Shown: piece by piece, positions 1 through 5,781 of the stretch
How positions within the stretch are numbered: position 1 is the first letter of the stretch
How the letters are laid out: the number at the start of each line of letters is the position of its first letter
Assembly (NCBI GenBank): GCA_037190175.1
Contig: JBBCJM010000221.1
Span: 1-11,641 of the forward strand
Reading direction: 5' to 3'
DNA from: JBBCJM01 sp037190175
GTDB taxonomy: Bacteria > Pseudomonadota > Alphaproteobacteria > Rhodobacterales > Rhodobacteraceae
DNA: 11,641 nt
Position numbers and translations under genes: made by a program
Notes under the pieces: generated by a model
What the model was told of the DNA's origin: nothing
The model's input: only the letters and a program-made list of their open reading frames with translations
Database searches by the model: none

Positions 1-1479
1 CTCCTGCCCTTCGACAACAAGTCGGAGCTGGCGGTGATGATCGACCTGCCCGAGGGCGCCTCGGTCGAGGCCACCGACGCCGTGGCGCAGTCGGTCGCCC
101 GGGTGGTGCTGGGGATGGCCGAGGTGCGCTCGGTGCAGACCCATGCCGGCACCGCCGCACCCTTCAACTTCAACGGCTTGGTGCGGCATTCCTTCTACCG
201 CAGCGATCCGCATCTGGGCGAGGTGGCGATCAACCTGCTGCCCAAGCACGACCGGGAACGGGCCAGCCACGCCATCGCGCTGGACATCCGCCAGCGTCTG
301 GCCGCCCTGCCCCTGCCGCCGGGCACCAGCCTGAAAGTGGTCGAGCCCCCGCCCGGCCCGCCGGTGATGGCGACGCTGCTGGCCGAGGTCTACGGCCCCG
401 ACGCCGAGACCCGCCGGCAGGTCGCGGCCCGTGTCGAAGCCGCCTTCCGTTCCGTCCCCTTCATCGTGGACGTGGACAATTCCTTCGGCGAGGCGCCGCG
501 ACGGCTGCGCGCCACGATCTCGACCGACGACGTGGAATTCTTCCGCGTCGAGGAAGGCGACGTGCTGGATACCTTGGCGATCCTGAACGGCGGGATGACG
601 GTGGGCTATTCCCACCGCGGCGGCGGGCGGCAGCCGATCCCGATCCGCATCGAACGGCCGAAGGGCGAGCGGGTGCTGGACGAAGGCTTCCTGACCACGC
701 CGATCCCGGCCAACGTGCTGCCCGGCGACCGCGGGGTGGTGGAACTGGGCGACGTGCTGCGGCTGGCCGAGGAACGCGCCTCCTTCCCCGTGTTCCGCCG
801 CAACGGGCGGGCGGCCGAGATGGTCACCGCCGAACTCGCCGGCGCTTTCGAGGCCCCGCTCTACGGCATGATGGCGGTGCAGGCGGCGCTGGACGCGCAG
901 GACTGGGGCGCCTTGCCCAAGCCCGCGATCTCGCTCTACGGCCAGCCGGAGGACGAAAACGCGCCCACGCTGCTGTGGGAAGGCGAGTGGGAAGTCACCT
1001 GGGTCACCTTCCGCGACATGGGCGCGGCCTTCATGGTGGCGCTGCTGGGGATCTACATCCTGGTCGTGGCGCAGTTCGGATCCTTCAAGGTGCCGCTGGT
1101 GATCCTGACCCCGATCCCCTTGACCTTCATCGGCATCCTGGGGGGCCATTGGCTGTTCGGCGCGCCCTTCTCGGCCACCTCGATGATCGGCTTCATCGCA
1201 CTGGCCGGGATCATCGTGCGGAACTCGATCCTGCTGGTGGACTTCATCCGCCACACCGACCCCGCCGGCCGGCCGCTGACCGAGATCCTGATCGAGGCCG
1301 GGGCGATCCGGTTCAAGCCGATCCTGCTGACCGCGCTCGCCGCGATGATCGGGGCGGCGGTGATCCTGGCCGACCCGATCTTCCAGGGGCTCGCCATCTC
1401 GCTGCTGTTCGGGCTCGCCTCCTCCACCCTGCTGACCGTGCTGGTGATCCCGGCGATCTACCGGGTGCTGCGGACCTGA
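1..1479 (+). CDS. RND efflux transporter permease, C-terminal part (5' end outside window)
   Basis: Inner-membrane permease of the RND (AcrB/ACR_tran) superfamily, which uses the proton gradient to export substrates with a periplasmic adaptor and outer-membrane channel. The reading frame is open from base 1, so the ATG at 34 is internal and the visible 492 residues are only the C-terminal half. Roughly the first 330 residues are the second periplasmic (porter) loop, rich in charged residues and free of long hydrophobic runs. After the segment VTFRDMGAAFMVALLGIYIL come about five closely spaced transmembrane helices. The RND signature GIIVRNSILLVDF lies in this part, followed by RFKPILLTALAAM, the usual loop between late helices. 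The protein ends at a TGA directly after the last helix, with almost no cytoplasmic tail. Substrate (drug, metal or other) cannot be told from this half. Its adaptor gene would be expected upstream, outside the window. It runs into folE2 tail to tail with only 3 bp between the stops, so there is no room for a terminator. Confidence 0.93.
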   Translation, partial: LLPFDNKSELAVMIDLPEGASVEATDAVAQSVARVVLGMAEVRSVQTHAGTAAPFNFNGLVRHSFYRSDPHLGEVAINLLPKHDRERASHAIALDIRQRLAALPLPPGTSLKVVEPPPGPPVMATLLAEVYGPDAETRRQVAARVEAAFRSVPFIVDVDNSFGEAPRRLRATISTDDVEFFRVEEGDVLDTLAILNGGMTVGYSHRGGGRQPIPIRIERPKGERVLDEGFLTTPIPANVLPGDRGVVELGDVLRLAEERASFPVFRRNGRAAEMVTAELAGAFEAPLYGMMAVQAALDAQDWGALPKPAISLYGQPEDENAPTLLWEGEWEVTWVTFRDMGAAFMVALLGIYILVVAQFGSFKVPLVILTPIPLTFIGILGGHWLFGAPFSATSMIGFIALAGIIVRNSILLVDFIRHTDPAGRPLTEILIEAGAIRFKPILLTALAAMIGAAVILADPIFQGLAISLLFGLASSTLLTVLVIPAIYRVLRT

Positions 1480-1482
1480 GCC

Positions 1483-2526
1483 TTAGCCCGGCCGGACCAG
1501 GGTGCCGAACAGCCGCGGCTCCAGCCCCGGGCCGGCGAAGGTCTCGCCGCGGGTCAGCACGCTCACCGCGTCGTGGCTGTGCAGGCTTTCCTGGTGGCTC
1601 GCCACCACCCGGAAGTCGCCCACCCGCGGCTCGGCCTCCAGCCCGGCGCAGAAGGCGCGCACCGCGTCCTCCACGAAGACCGGATGGGCGGCGTTGAGTT
1701 CCGCGAAGGCCTGTTCGTCCTCGCGCTTCACCATCACCTGCGTCTCGGTCGGCACCGCGGCGCGGGCGATGTCGATCAGGTCCTCGACCCACAGCCCGGG
1801 CGCCGCCACCACCGACAGCCGCGCCACCGACCGTTGGCTGTGCGGCACCGCCAGCTGCCCCCGCACCGCGCGGGCGTGTTCGGAAAGCTCCAGCGAGCAG
1901 GGGCAGGTCGAGGAATACACATAGTCCAGATGCAGCATCCGCAGCCGCCGGCCTTGGCGCTCCTCCAGCTCCCAGGCCGCGTCGTAATACTGCCAGCCCG
2001 AGAGGCCCGAGCGCAGCGAGCCCACCCGCAGCGGGATGGCCGCCCGCATCAGCACCCGCGCCCCCGCGCCGCCCAGGTCGCGGGCATAGGCGTCCAGCAC
2101 CGCATCGGCCAGATCCGGGCAGGTGCGATGCTCCGCCTCGGCCTGGAACGAGCGCAGGATGCGGCTCATGTTGATGCCCTTGGCGGTCGCCTCCAGCCCC
2201 ACCGTGCCGGTCACCGCGGTTTCCAGCACCATCTCGGTGCCGTCGCGCAGCCGGTGCCGCAGCGGCAGGCGGAAGTTGGAAATCCCCACATGCTGGATCG
2301 GCACCTGCGCGCCCACGATCAGGCTGGCCGGGCCGTTCTGCAGGTCGGGCAGCGTGGCGCGATAGGCGTCGTCCACCCGGAAGTCGTGCGGATAGGCGCG
2401 GCTGGGGGCCAGCGCGCGCAGGTCCTCCTCGCCCGCCTGCCCGGCCCAGCGGCGCAGCAGGTCCAGCGCCGCCTCGGCCTCGGCACGCGAAGGGGTCCGC
2501 TCGGGGGGGACGACATGCTGGTTCAT
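1483..2526 (-). CDS. folE2: GTP cyclohydrolase FolE2 (type IB)
   Basis: Converts GTP to 7,8-dihydroneopterin triphosphate, the first step of folate synthesis and also the entry to queuosine-type 7-deazaguanines. Type IB enzymes are unrelated in sequence to FolE and accept metals other than zinc. The 347-residue length is within the usual range. Visible family signatures are LPDLQNGPASLIVGAQVPIQ (about 59-78), VGISNFRLPLRH (80-91), TGTVGLEATAKGINMSRILR (106-125), the CPCS motif at Cys208-Cys210 that carries the family's catalytic/metal cysteine, His229 in the following PHSQRS stretch, VMVKREDEQAF (264-274) and HQESLHSHDA (311-320), which supplies further conserved histidines. The ATG at 2526 is preceded by a weak GGAAGG about 10 nt upstream. 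A consensus -35 hexamer TTGACA lies at 2580-2585 on this strand, but I see no convincing -10 behind it. I looked for an AT-rich Zur box upstream, a known control of folE2 in other bacteria, and see none. metZ lies upstream on the same strand, 234 bp away, so co-transcription is possible but not evident. Confidence 0.95.
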   Translation of the reverse strand: MNQHVVPPERTPSRAEAEAALDLLRRWAGQAGEEDLRALAPSRAYPHDFRVDDAYRATLPDLQNGPASLIVGAQVPIQHVGISNFRLPLRHRLRDGTEMVLETAVTGTVGLEATAKGINMSRILRSFQAEAEHRTCPDLADAVLDAYARDLGGAGARVLMRAAIPLRVGSLRSGLSGWQYYDAAWELEERQGRRLRMLHLDYVYSSTCPCSLELSEHARAVRGQLAVPHSQRSVARLSVVAAPGLWVEDLIDIARAAVPTETQVMVKREDEQAFAELNAAHPVFVEDAVRAFCAGLEAEPRVGDFRVVASHQESLHSHDAVSVLTRGETFAGPGLEPRLFGTLVRPG

Positions 2527-2673
2527 GGGAGGTCATCCTTCCGGTTCGGGCCGGGGGCGGGCGCGCCCGCGGCCGTCAATGTCAACAGGGTCGGCGGGAA
2601 AACGCCCGCCGGAAGACTGAGATAGGCGATCTTGCCGCCCCGCGCCAGTCCCTCCTTGCGGGTGAGGCGGTGA

Positions 2674-2695
2674 GGCGGGGTGAACCCCGCCCTAC
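2674..2695. repeat. REP-like palindrome, copy A
   Basis: A perfect hairpin with a 7-bp stem GGCGGGG/CCCCGCC around the loop TGAA, followed by CTAC. It lies downstream of metZ and is the inverted partner of the copy at 2719-2740. The two copies differ at one position in each arm of the stem and the changes compensate, so both stems stay perfect. No T-tract follows on either strand, so a classic intrinsic terminator role is not supported. Confidence 0.75.
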
Positions 2696-2718
2696 CTGTG
2701 GACGGCGTGGGGGTGAAC

Positions 2719-2740
2719 GTAGGGCGGGATTCATCCCGCC
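2719..2740. repeat. REP-like palindrome, copy B (inverted relative to copy A)
   Basis: GTAG followed by a perfect 7-bp stem GGCGGGA/TCCCGCC around the loop TTCA. It is the reverse complement of the 2674-2695 copy except for two paired substitutions that preserve the stem. The head-to-head pair, 23 bp apart, is organised like a BIME-type unit of two opposed REP elements. It sits 20 bp downstream of the metZ stop codon. Confidence 0.75.
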
Positions 2741-2760
2741 ATCCCCGCCCCTTCCACTCC

Positions 2761-3939
2761 CTATGCCGCCTCCAGCGCCTGCATCAGGTCGCCGATCAGG
2801 TCGTCGGCATCCTCCAGCCCGACCGAGAAGCGGATCAGGCCCGGGGTGATGCCCAGCCGGTCCTTCTGCTCGGGCGACAGCCGCTGGTGGGTGGTGGTGG
2901 CGGGATGGGTGGCGATCGACTTGGCATCGCCCAGGTTGTTGGAGATCTTCGCGATCTCCAGCGCGTTCATGAAGCGGAACGCGGCCTCCTTGCCGCCGGC
3001 GATGTCGAAGGTCACCATCGTGCCGCCCGACCCCATCTGCCGCAGGGCCAGGTCGTGCTGGGGGTGCGAGGGCAGGCCGGGATGGATCACCCGGGTGAGC
3101 TTGCCGTGCCCCTCCAGCGCCCGGGCCACCTTCCCGGCGCTTTCCGCCATCGCCTTGCAGCGCAGGTCCAGCGTGGCCATCCCGTTCAGCATGATCCAGG
3201 CGTTGAAGGGCGACATGGAGCCGCCGGTGTGCTTGACGAAAGGTTCCAGCGTCTTGCGCACCCATTCCCTGGTGCCGCAGACCACGCCGCCCAGCGCCCG
3301 GCCCTGCCCGTCGATGTGCTTGGTGGCGGAATAGACCACCACATCCGCCCCCTGTTCCACCGCGCGCGAGAAGATCGGGGTGGCGAACACGTTGTCGGCC
3401 ACCACCAGCGCGCCGGCCTCATGCGCGATGCGCGAGACCGCCTCGATGTCGATCAGCTCCAGCGTGGGGTTCGACATGGATTCGAAGAAGACCAGCTTCG
3501 TCCCCGGCGTCACCGCCGCCCGCCACTGGTCAAGGTCGGGGCCGTCCACGAAGGTGACCTTCACCCCGTAACGCACGAGGATCTCTTCCAGAATGTAGAG
3601 ACACGAGCCGAAGAGAGCGCGCGAGGAGACCACGTGGTCCCCCGCCCGCAGCCCCGACATCAGCGCGCCCGAGACCGCGGCCATGCCGCTCGCCGTGGCG
3701 AAGGCGTCCTCGGTGCCCTCGACCGCGGCGATCCGCTCCTCGAACATCCGCACCGTGGGGTTGCCGTAGCGGGCATAGATGAACTCGTCGTCGCCCGTCT
3801 TGATGAAGCGCGCCTCGGCCTGTTCGGCGCTGTCATAGGCGAAGCCCTGGGTCAGGAAAATCGCCTCGGCCATCTCGCCGTACTGGCTGCGGCGGCTGCC
3901 CTGGTGGATCAGTTTGGTGCGGGTCTTCCAGTCGGTCAT
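2761..3939 (-). CDS. metZ: O-succinylhomoserine sulfhydrylase MetZ
   Basis: PLP-dependent enzyme of the Cys/Met metabolism fold that joins sulfide to O-succinylhomoserine (or a related activated homoserine) to give homocysteine in the direct sulfhydrylation route to methionine; cytoplasmic. The 392-residue length is typical. Visible landmarks are YARYGNPTVRMFEERIA (55-71), whose Tyr and Arg contact the PLP phosphate of the neighbouring subunit, ATASGMAAVS (81-90), the Asp182 of VVADNVFATP, and the PLP lysine Lys207 in YSATKHIDGQGR. The KHIDGQGR continuation and the RFIKTGDDEFIYARYGNPT stretch favour MetZ over MetB/MetC or acetylhomoserine sulfhydrylase, although substrate preference is an inference. 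The start at 3939 gives a normal N terminus (MTDWKTRTKLIHQG). Only a G-run lies at Shine-Dalgarno distance. It has its own promoter and a SAM-II riboswitch with a terminator in the leader, so expression should fall when S-adenosylmethionine is plentiful. A pair of REP-like palindromes follows the stop. Confidence 0.93.
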   Translation of the reverse strand: MTDWKTRTKLIHQGSRRSQYGEMAEAIFLTQGFAYDSAEQAEARFIKTGDDEFIYARYGNPTVRMFEERIAAVEGTEDAFATASGMAAVSGALMSGLRAGDHVVSSRALFGSCLYILEEILVRYGVKVTFVDGPDLDQWRAAVTPGTKLVFFESMSNPTLELIDIEAVSRIAHEAGALVVADNVFATPIFSRAVEQGADVVVYSATKHIDGQGRALGGVVCGTREWVRKTLEPFVKHTGGSMSPFNAWIMLNGMATLDLRCKAMAESAGKVARALEGHGKLTRVIHPGLPSHPQHDLALRQMGSGGTMVTFDIAGGKEAAFRFMNALEIAKISNNLGDAKSIATHPATTTHQRLSPEQKDRLGITPGLIRFSVGLEDADDLIGDLMQALEAA

Positions 3940-3957
3940 CGGCGCCCCCCGGGCAAG

Positions 3958-3990
3958 AAAAAGCCCCGGAATACCAGAGGGTTCCGGGGC
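3958..3990 (-). terminator. Intrinsic terminator in the metZ leader
   Basis: Read on the minus strand, GCCCCGGAA pairs perfectly with TTCCGGGGC (9 bp) around a 10-nt loop and is followed at once by five T residues and then CTT. It lies about 20 nt after the SAM-II aptamer and ends 18 nt before the metZ ATG. It therefore sits inside the leader and is the likely output element of the riboswitch, rather than the end of the upstream operon. The loop contains CCTCT, complementary to AGAGG at the 3' end of the aptamer (4010-4014), which might link the two structures. Confidence 0.88.
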
Positions 3991-4010
3991 GATCTTCGCT
4001 GACCCGTCAC

Positions 4011-4063
4011 CTCTTTAGCGGCTTGTTTAACGTGGCCCGCAATCCGGTACAAATCGCCACGAG
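4011..4063 (-). promoter_or_regulatory. SAM-II riboswitch aptamer upstream of metZ
   Basis: Minus-strand sequence matches the SAM-II (metA motif) consensus closely. P1 is CGTGGC (4061-4056) with GCCACG (4036-4031). The loop begins GATTTG and contains GGATTGC. The 3' tail has TTAAACAAG and ends CGCTAAAG. GCGG in the loop (4040-4037) can pair with CCGC in the tail (4021-4018) to form the H-type pseudoknot that defines this class; the tail adenines then line the U-rich loop segment where SAM binds. The class is found almost only in alphaproteobacteria, ahead of methionine synthesis genes, and metZ is a known partner. Ligand-bound RNA would be expected to reduce metZ expression, here probably by allowing the downstream terminator to form. 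Confidence 0.93.
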
Positions 4064-4067
4064 GCCC

Positions 4068-4096
4068 GGCTTACGCCCGGGCCGGGCCGAGGTCAA
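4068..4096 (-). promoter_or_regulatory. Predicted metZ promoter
   Basis: On the minus strand TTGACC (4096-4091) is followed after exactly 17 bp by TAAGCC (4073-4068). The -35 is near consensus and the -10 is weak, which is common in GC-rich alphaproteobacteria. Initiation about 7 nt downstream would place the 5' end of the RNA at the first base of aptamer helix P1. The promoter starts about 25 bp after the stop of the preceding operon, so metZ need not rely on read-through. Confidence 0.55.
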
Positions 4097-4121
4097 TGGG
4101 GCGCTTCGCGGAGGGCGGGGA

Positions 4122-4556
4122 TCAGACCGCGCGGTCGAGCACGATGTCGATCCACCGTCGCCAGCCGTCCGTCTGATGCATCTCCCAGGTTCCGGCCAGA
4201 CGGTCGGCGCCGTCGAAGCGGCCGCGGAAGCGGATGCCCTGCCCGTCGATTTCCCAGCGTTCGCGGTCAAGGCGGCAGGCAAAATCTGCAACGCCCCCGT
4301 CCTGATCGAACGACCGCGAGACGACCGTGCCCCGTGCTGCATCCCAGGTCAGCACCTCGATCGACCGCAGCGCGGCACCATCCATGCGGGCATCGACCTC
4401 GTGGATCAGGGTGCGCCAGCCCGGCAGCCAGCGATAGAGGTCGGTCGCCGACATGGTTCCGGTCTGCCGGCCATCGGTGCCGAACAGGGCGCCCGTGGTG
4501 TTCCAGATGCCCGCGAACCGCTGCAATCCGGCAAGCTCGCCGCCCGCCGCCGTCAT
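4122..4556 (-). CDS. DUF1579-like protein, third gene of the MarR-linked operon
   Basis: A 144-residue soluble protein without signal peptide or membrane segment. The pattern is that of small beta-barrel proteins annotated DUF1579-like: LQRFAGIWNTTGAL near the N terminus, ATDLYRWLPGWRTLIHEVDARM (37-58), LTWDAARGTVVSRSFDQDGG, WEIDGQGIRFRGRFDGADRLAGTWEM and a final WRRWIDIVLDRAV. Repeated tryptophans and alternating hydrophobic residues fit an up-and-down barrel able to hold a small ligand, but no catalytic motif is visible and the family has no settled function. The ATG overlaps the TGA of the VOC gene (ATGA), so translation is coupled. The family call rests on remembered motif similarity and could be another lipocalin-like or SRPBCC-like family. 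Confidence 0.7.
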   Translation of the reverse strand: MTAAGGELAGLQRFAGIWNTTGALFGTDGRQTGTMSATDLYRWLPGWRTLIHEVDARMDGAALRSIEVLTWDAARGTVVSRSFDQDGGVADFACRLDRERWEIDGQGIRFRGRFDGADRLAGTWEMHQTDGWRRWIDIVLDRAV

Positions 4557-5329
4557 TCCGCGTCAACCCGCGGCCCCACCAGCCCGAACCAGGCCCCCTG
4601 CGGATCGGTCGCCACGACGATGAAATGGCCGCCGGGGATCGGGCCGGGGCCGTGGTGCACCGTGCCGCCGCCGCCGGTCACCGCGCGGGCCGCGGCGTCG
4701 ATGTCCGCCACCCCGAAGTAGAACAGGAACGAGGGCGGCCTGCCGCCGGCGTTCTTCATCACCGCGCCGATGGTGCGCCCGGCATGGTCGATGAAGCGAT
4801 AGTCGCCCATCTCGCCCATCGGCATGGCATCGCCACCCGTCCAGCCGAAGTGCTTGCCCCAGAAGGCCAGGGCCGCCTCGGGGTCGGGCACCGCCAGTTC
4901 GTTCCAGTTGCAATGCCCCGCCGCGGAGGGGTCGAAGGAGGTGCTGGGCTCCTCCGACACCTCCCGCATCACGTAGAAGGCCACGCCCTGCGGATCGGTC
5001 AGCATGGCGAGGCGGCCGACCTCGGGGATGTCCCGCGGCCCCATGTGAAGCTGCCCGCCGTCCGCCTGCACCGCGGCCGCGGCGGCGTCCACGTCGTCCA
5101 CCGCCACATAGCCGACCCAGGCCGGGGGCATCTCGCCCCCCGCCTTGAACTCGGGCCGCGCCAGCAGCCCGCCGAAGGGCTTCCCGTCGAGGTTGAAGAT
5201 CCGGTAGTCCGGCGCCACCTCGCCGCCCGCCGTCCAGCCGGTGACGGCGCCGTAGAACGCCTCCGCCCCGGCCGCGTCGCCGGTCATCAGCTCGTACCAG
5301 ATGAAGTCGCCCTGCGGATTGCGTGCCAT
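4553..5329 (-). CDS. Two-domain VOC (glyoxalase/bleomycin resistance) family protein
   Basis: Cytoplasmic protein of 258 residues made of two tandem vicinal-oxygen-chelate domains (about 5-122 and 137-252). Each begins with the beta-strand/helix signature F-W/Y-x-E-L followed by a helix (AEAFYGAVTGW at 22-32; AALAFWGKHFGW at 152-163), and each ends in a near-identical strand, TDPQGVAFYVM and TDPQGAWFGLV (111-121 and 241-251). The duplication is therefore visible within the protein. Related COG3324-type proteins are called glyoxalase-like, but the metal-binding residues of true glyoxalase I are not clearly present. Enzyme activity, a small-molecule binding role or resistance by sequestration are all possible. 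It lies 1 bp after the DUF1428 gene and overlaps the DUF1579-like gene by ATGA, so all three are probably one transcript under the divergent MarR regulator. Confidence 0.92.
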   Translation of the reverse strand: MARNPQGDFIWYELMTGDAAGAEAFYGAVTGWTAGGEVAPDYRIFNLDGKPFGGLLARPEFKAGGEMPPAWVGYVAVDDVDAAAAAVQADGGQLHMGPRDIPEVGRLAMLTDPQGVAFYVMREVSEEPSTSFDPSAAGHCNWNELAVPDPEAALAFWGKHFGWTGGDAMPMGEMGDYRFIDHAGRTIGAVMKNAGGRPPSFLFYFGVADIDAAARAVTGGGGTVHHGPGPIPGGHFIVVATDPQGAWFGLVGPRVDAE

Positions 5330-5330
5330 G

Positions 5331-5681
5331 TCATTCGTCCATGATCATCGAAAAGCCGCCGTAGATCATGCGCTTGCCGTCGAAGGGCATATCGCCCAGC
5401 GCCTGCATCCGCGGATCCTCCATCATGGTCTTCATCGCGGCGTCGGAGACCTCCTTGGACGGATATTCCACCCAGGAGAACACCACGACCTCCCCTTCCT
5501 CCGCCTTCACCGAGCCCCAGAAGTCGGTCAGCTTGCCGCGCGGCACGTCGTCGCCCCAGCATTCGACGCAGCGGGTGGCGCCGTATTCGCGGAAGAGCTT
5601 CGCCGTCTCCCTGGCATAGGCGAGATAGGCGTCCTTGCCGTCCTGCGGCACGGCGGCCACGAATCCCTGAACATAGGTCAT
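5331..5681 (-). CDS. DUF1428 (YbaA-like) family protein, first gene of the operon
   Basis: A 116-residue protein matching the DUF1428/COG5507 family (E. coli YbaA relatives) along its whole length: MTYVQGFVAAVP, the helix with YLAYARETAKLFREYGATRC, VECWGDDVPRGK, LTDFWGSVKAEEGEVVVFSW, the helix with PSKEVSDAAMKTMMEDPRM and the ending PFDGKRMIYGGFSMIMDE. The fold is a dimeric ferredoxin-like alpha/beta barrel, as in antibiotic-biosynthesis monooxygenase-type domains, but no enzymatic role is established. A good ribosome binding site (AAAGGA, about 8 nt from the ATG) supports this start. It is the promoter-proximal gene of the operon, facing the marR gene across a 100-bp region with a perfect inverted repeat, and its TGA is 1 bp from the ATG of the VOC gene. 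Confidence 0.92.
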   Translation of the reverse strand: MTYVQGFVAAVPQDGKDAYLAYARETAKLFREYGATRCVECWGDDVPRGKLTDFWGSVKAEEGEVVVFSWVEYPSKEVSDAAMKTMMEDPRMQALGDMPFDGKRMIYGGFSMIMDE

Positions 5682-5720
5682 TCCGATTTCCTTTCCCTGA
5701 TTCGCCCCGCTGTGGAGGGC

Positions 5721-5749
5721 AGCCTATTGACGCTTTATGTTGGTATCAA
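5721..5749 (-). promoter_or_regulatory. Predicted promoter of the DUF1428-VOC-DUF1579 operon
   Basis: On the minus strand TTGATA (5749-5744) is followed after 17 bp by TAGGCT (5726-5721). The -10 is weak. Most of the spacer and the whole -35 are covered by the inverted repeat at 5734-5755, so a bound repressor would block it. Initiation near 5714 would leave a leader of about 33 nt. Confidence 0.4.
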
Positions 5750-5755
5750 CATAAA
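5727..5755 (+). promoter_or_regulatory. Predicted marR promoter
   Basis: TTGACG (5727-5732) is followed after exactly 17 bp by CATAAA (5750-5755). The -10 and nearly all of the spacer lie in the inverted repeat at 5734-5755, which implies autoregulation. Initiation about 7 nt downstream would be at or next to the A of an ATG at 5762. Confidence 0.5.
5734..5755. promoter_or_regulatory. Putative MarR operator, perfect 9-4-9 inverted repeat
   Basis: Half-sites TTTATGTTG and CAACATAAA are exact reverse complements around the spacer GTAT. This is an AT-rich island in very GC-rich DNA, centred between two divergent genes, one of them a MarR-family regulator. It overlaps the predicted promoters of both. 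Length and symmetry suit a dimeric winged-helix repressor. Binding by the adjacent MarR protein is an inference from position. Confidence 0.8.
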
Positions 5756-5781
5756 CAGCCGATGACAGCACCAACCCGCCG

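Noticed and set aside
34..36. ATG at 34 as start of the RND permease
   Set aside because: The frame is open to base 1 and the residues before it fit the porter domain; a true RND permease is about 1000 residues, so the start lies outside the window.
1313..2536. Open frame of 407 codons on the minus strand across folE2
   Set aside because: Out of frame with folE2, low-complexity, and it runs into the RND gene.
2527..2760. Zur box or folate-type riboswitch upstream of folE2
   Set aside because: No AT-rich dyad like a Zur site is present and I could not match a folate (THF) riboswitch consensus; only GC-rich palindromes and a lone TTGACA are seen.
2680..4002. Open frame of 440 codons on the plus strand
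   Set aside because: Antisense to metZ, with His/Arg/Gly-rich composition and no recognisable domain; metZ on the other strand is a full family match.
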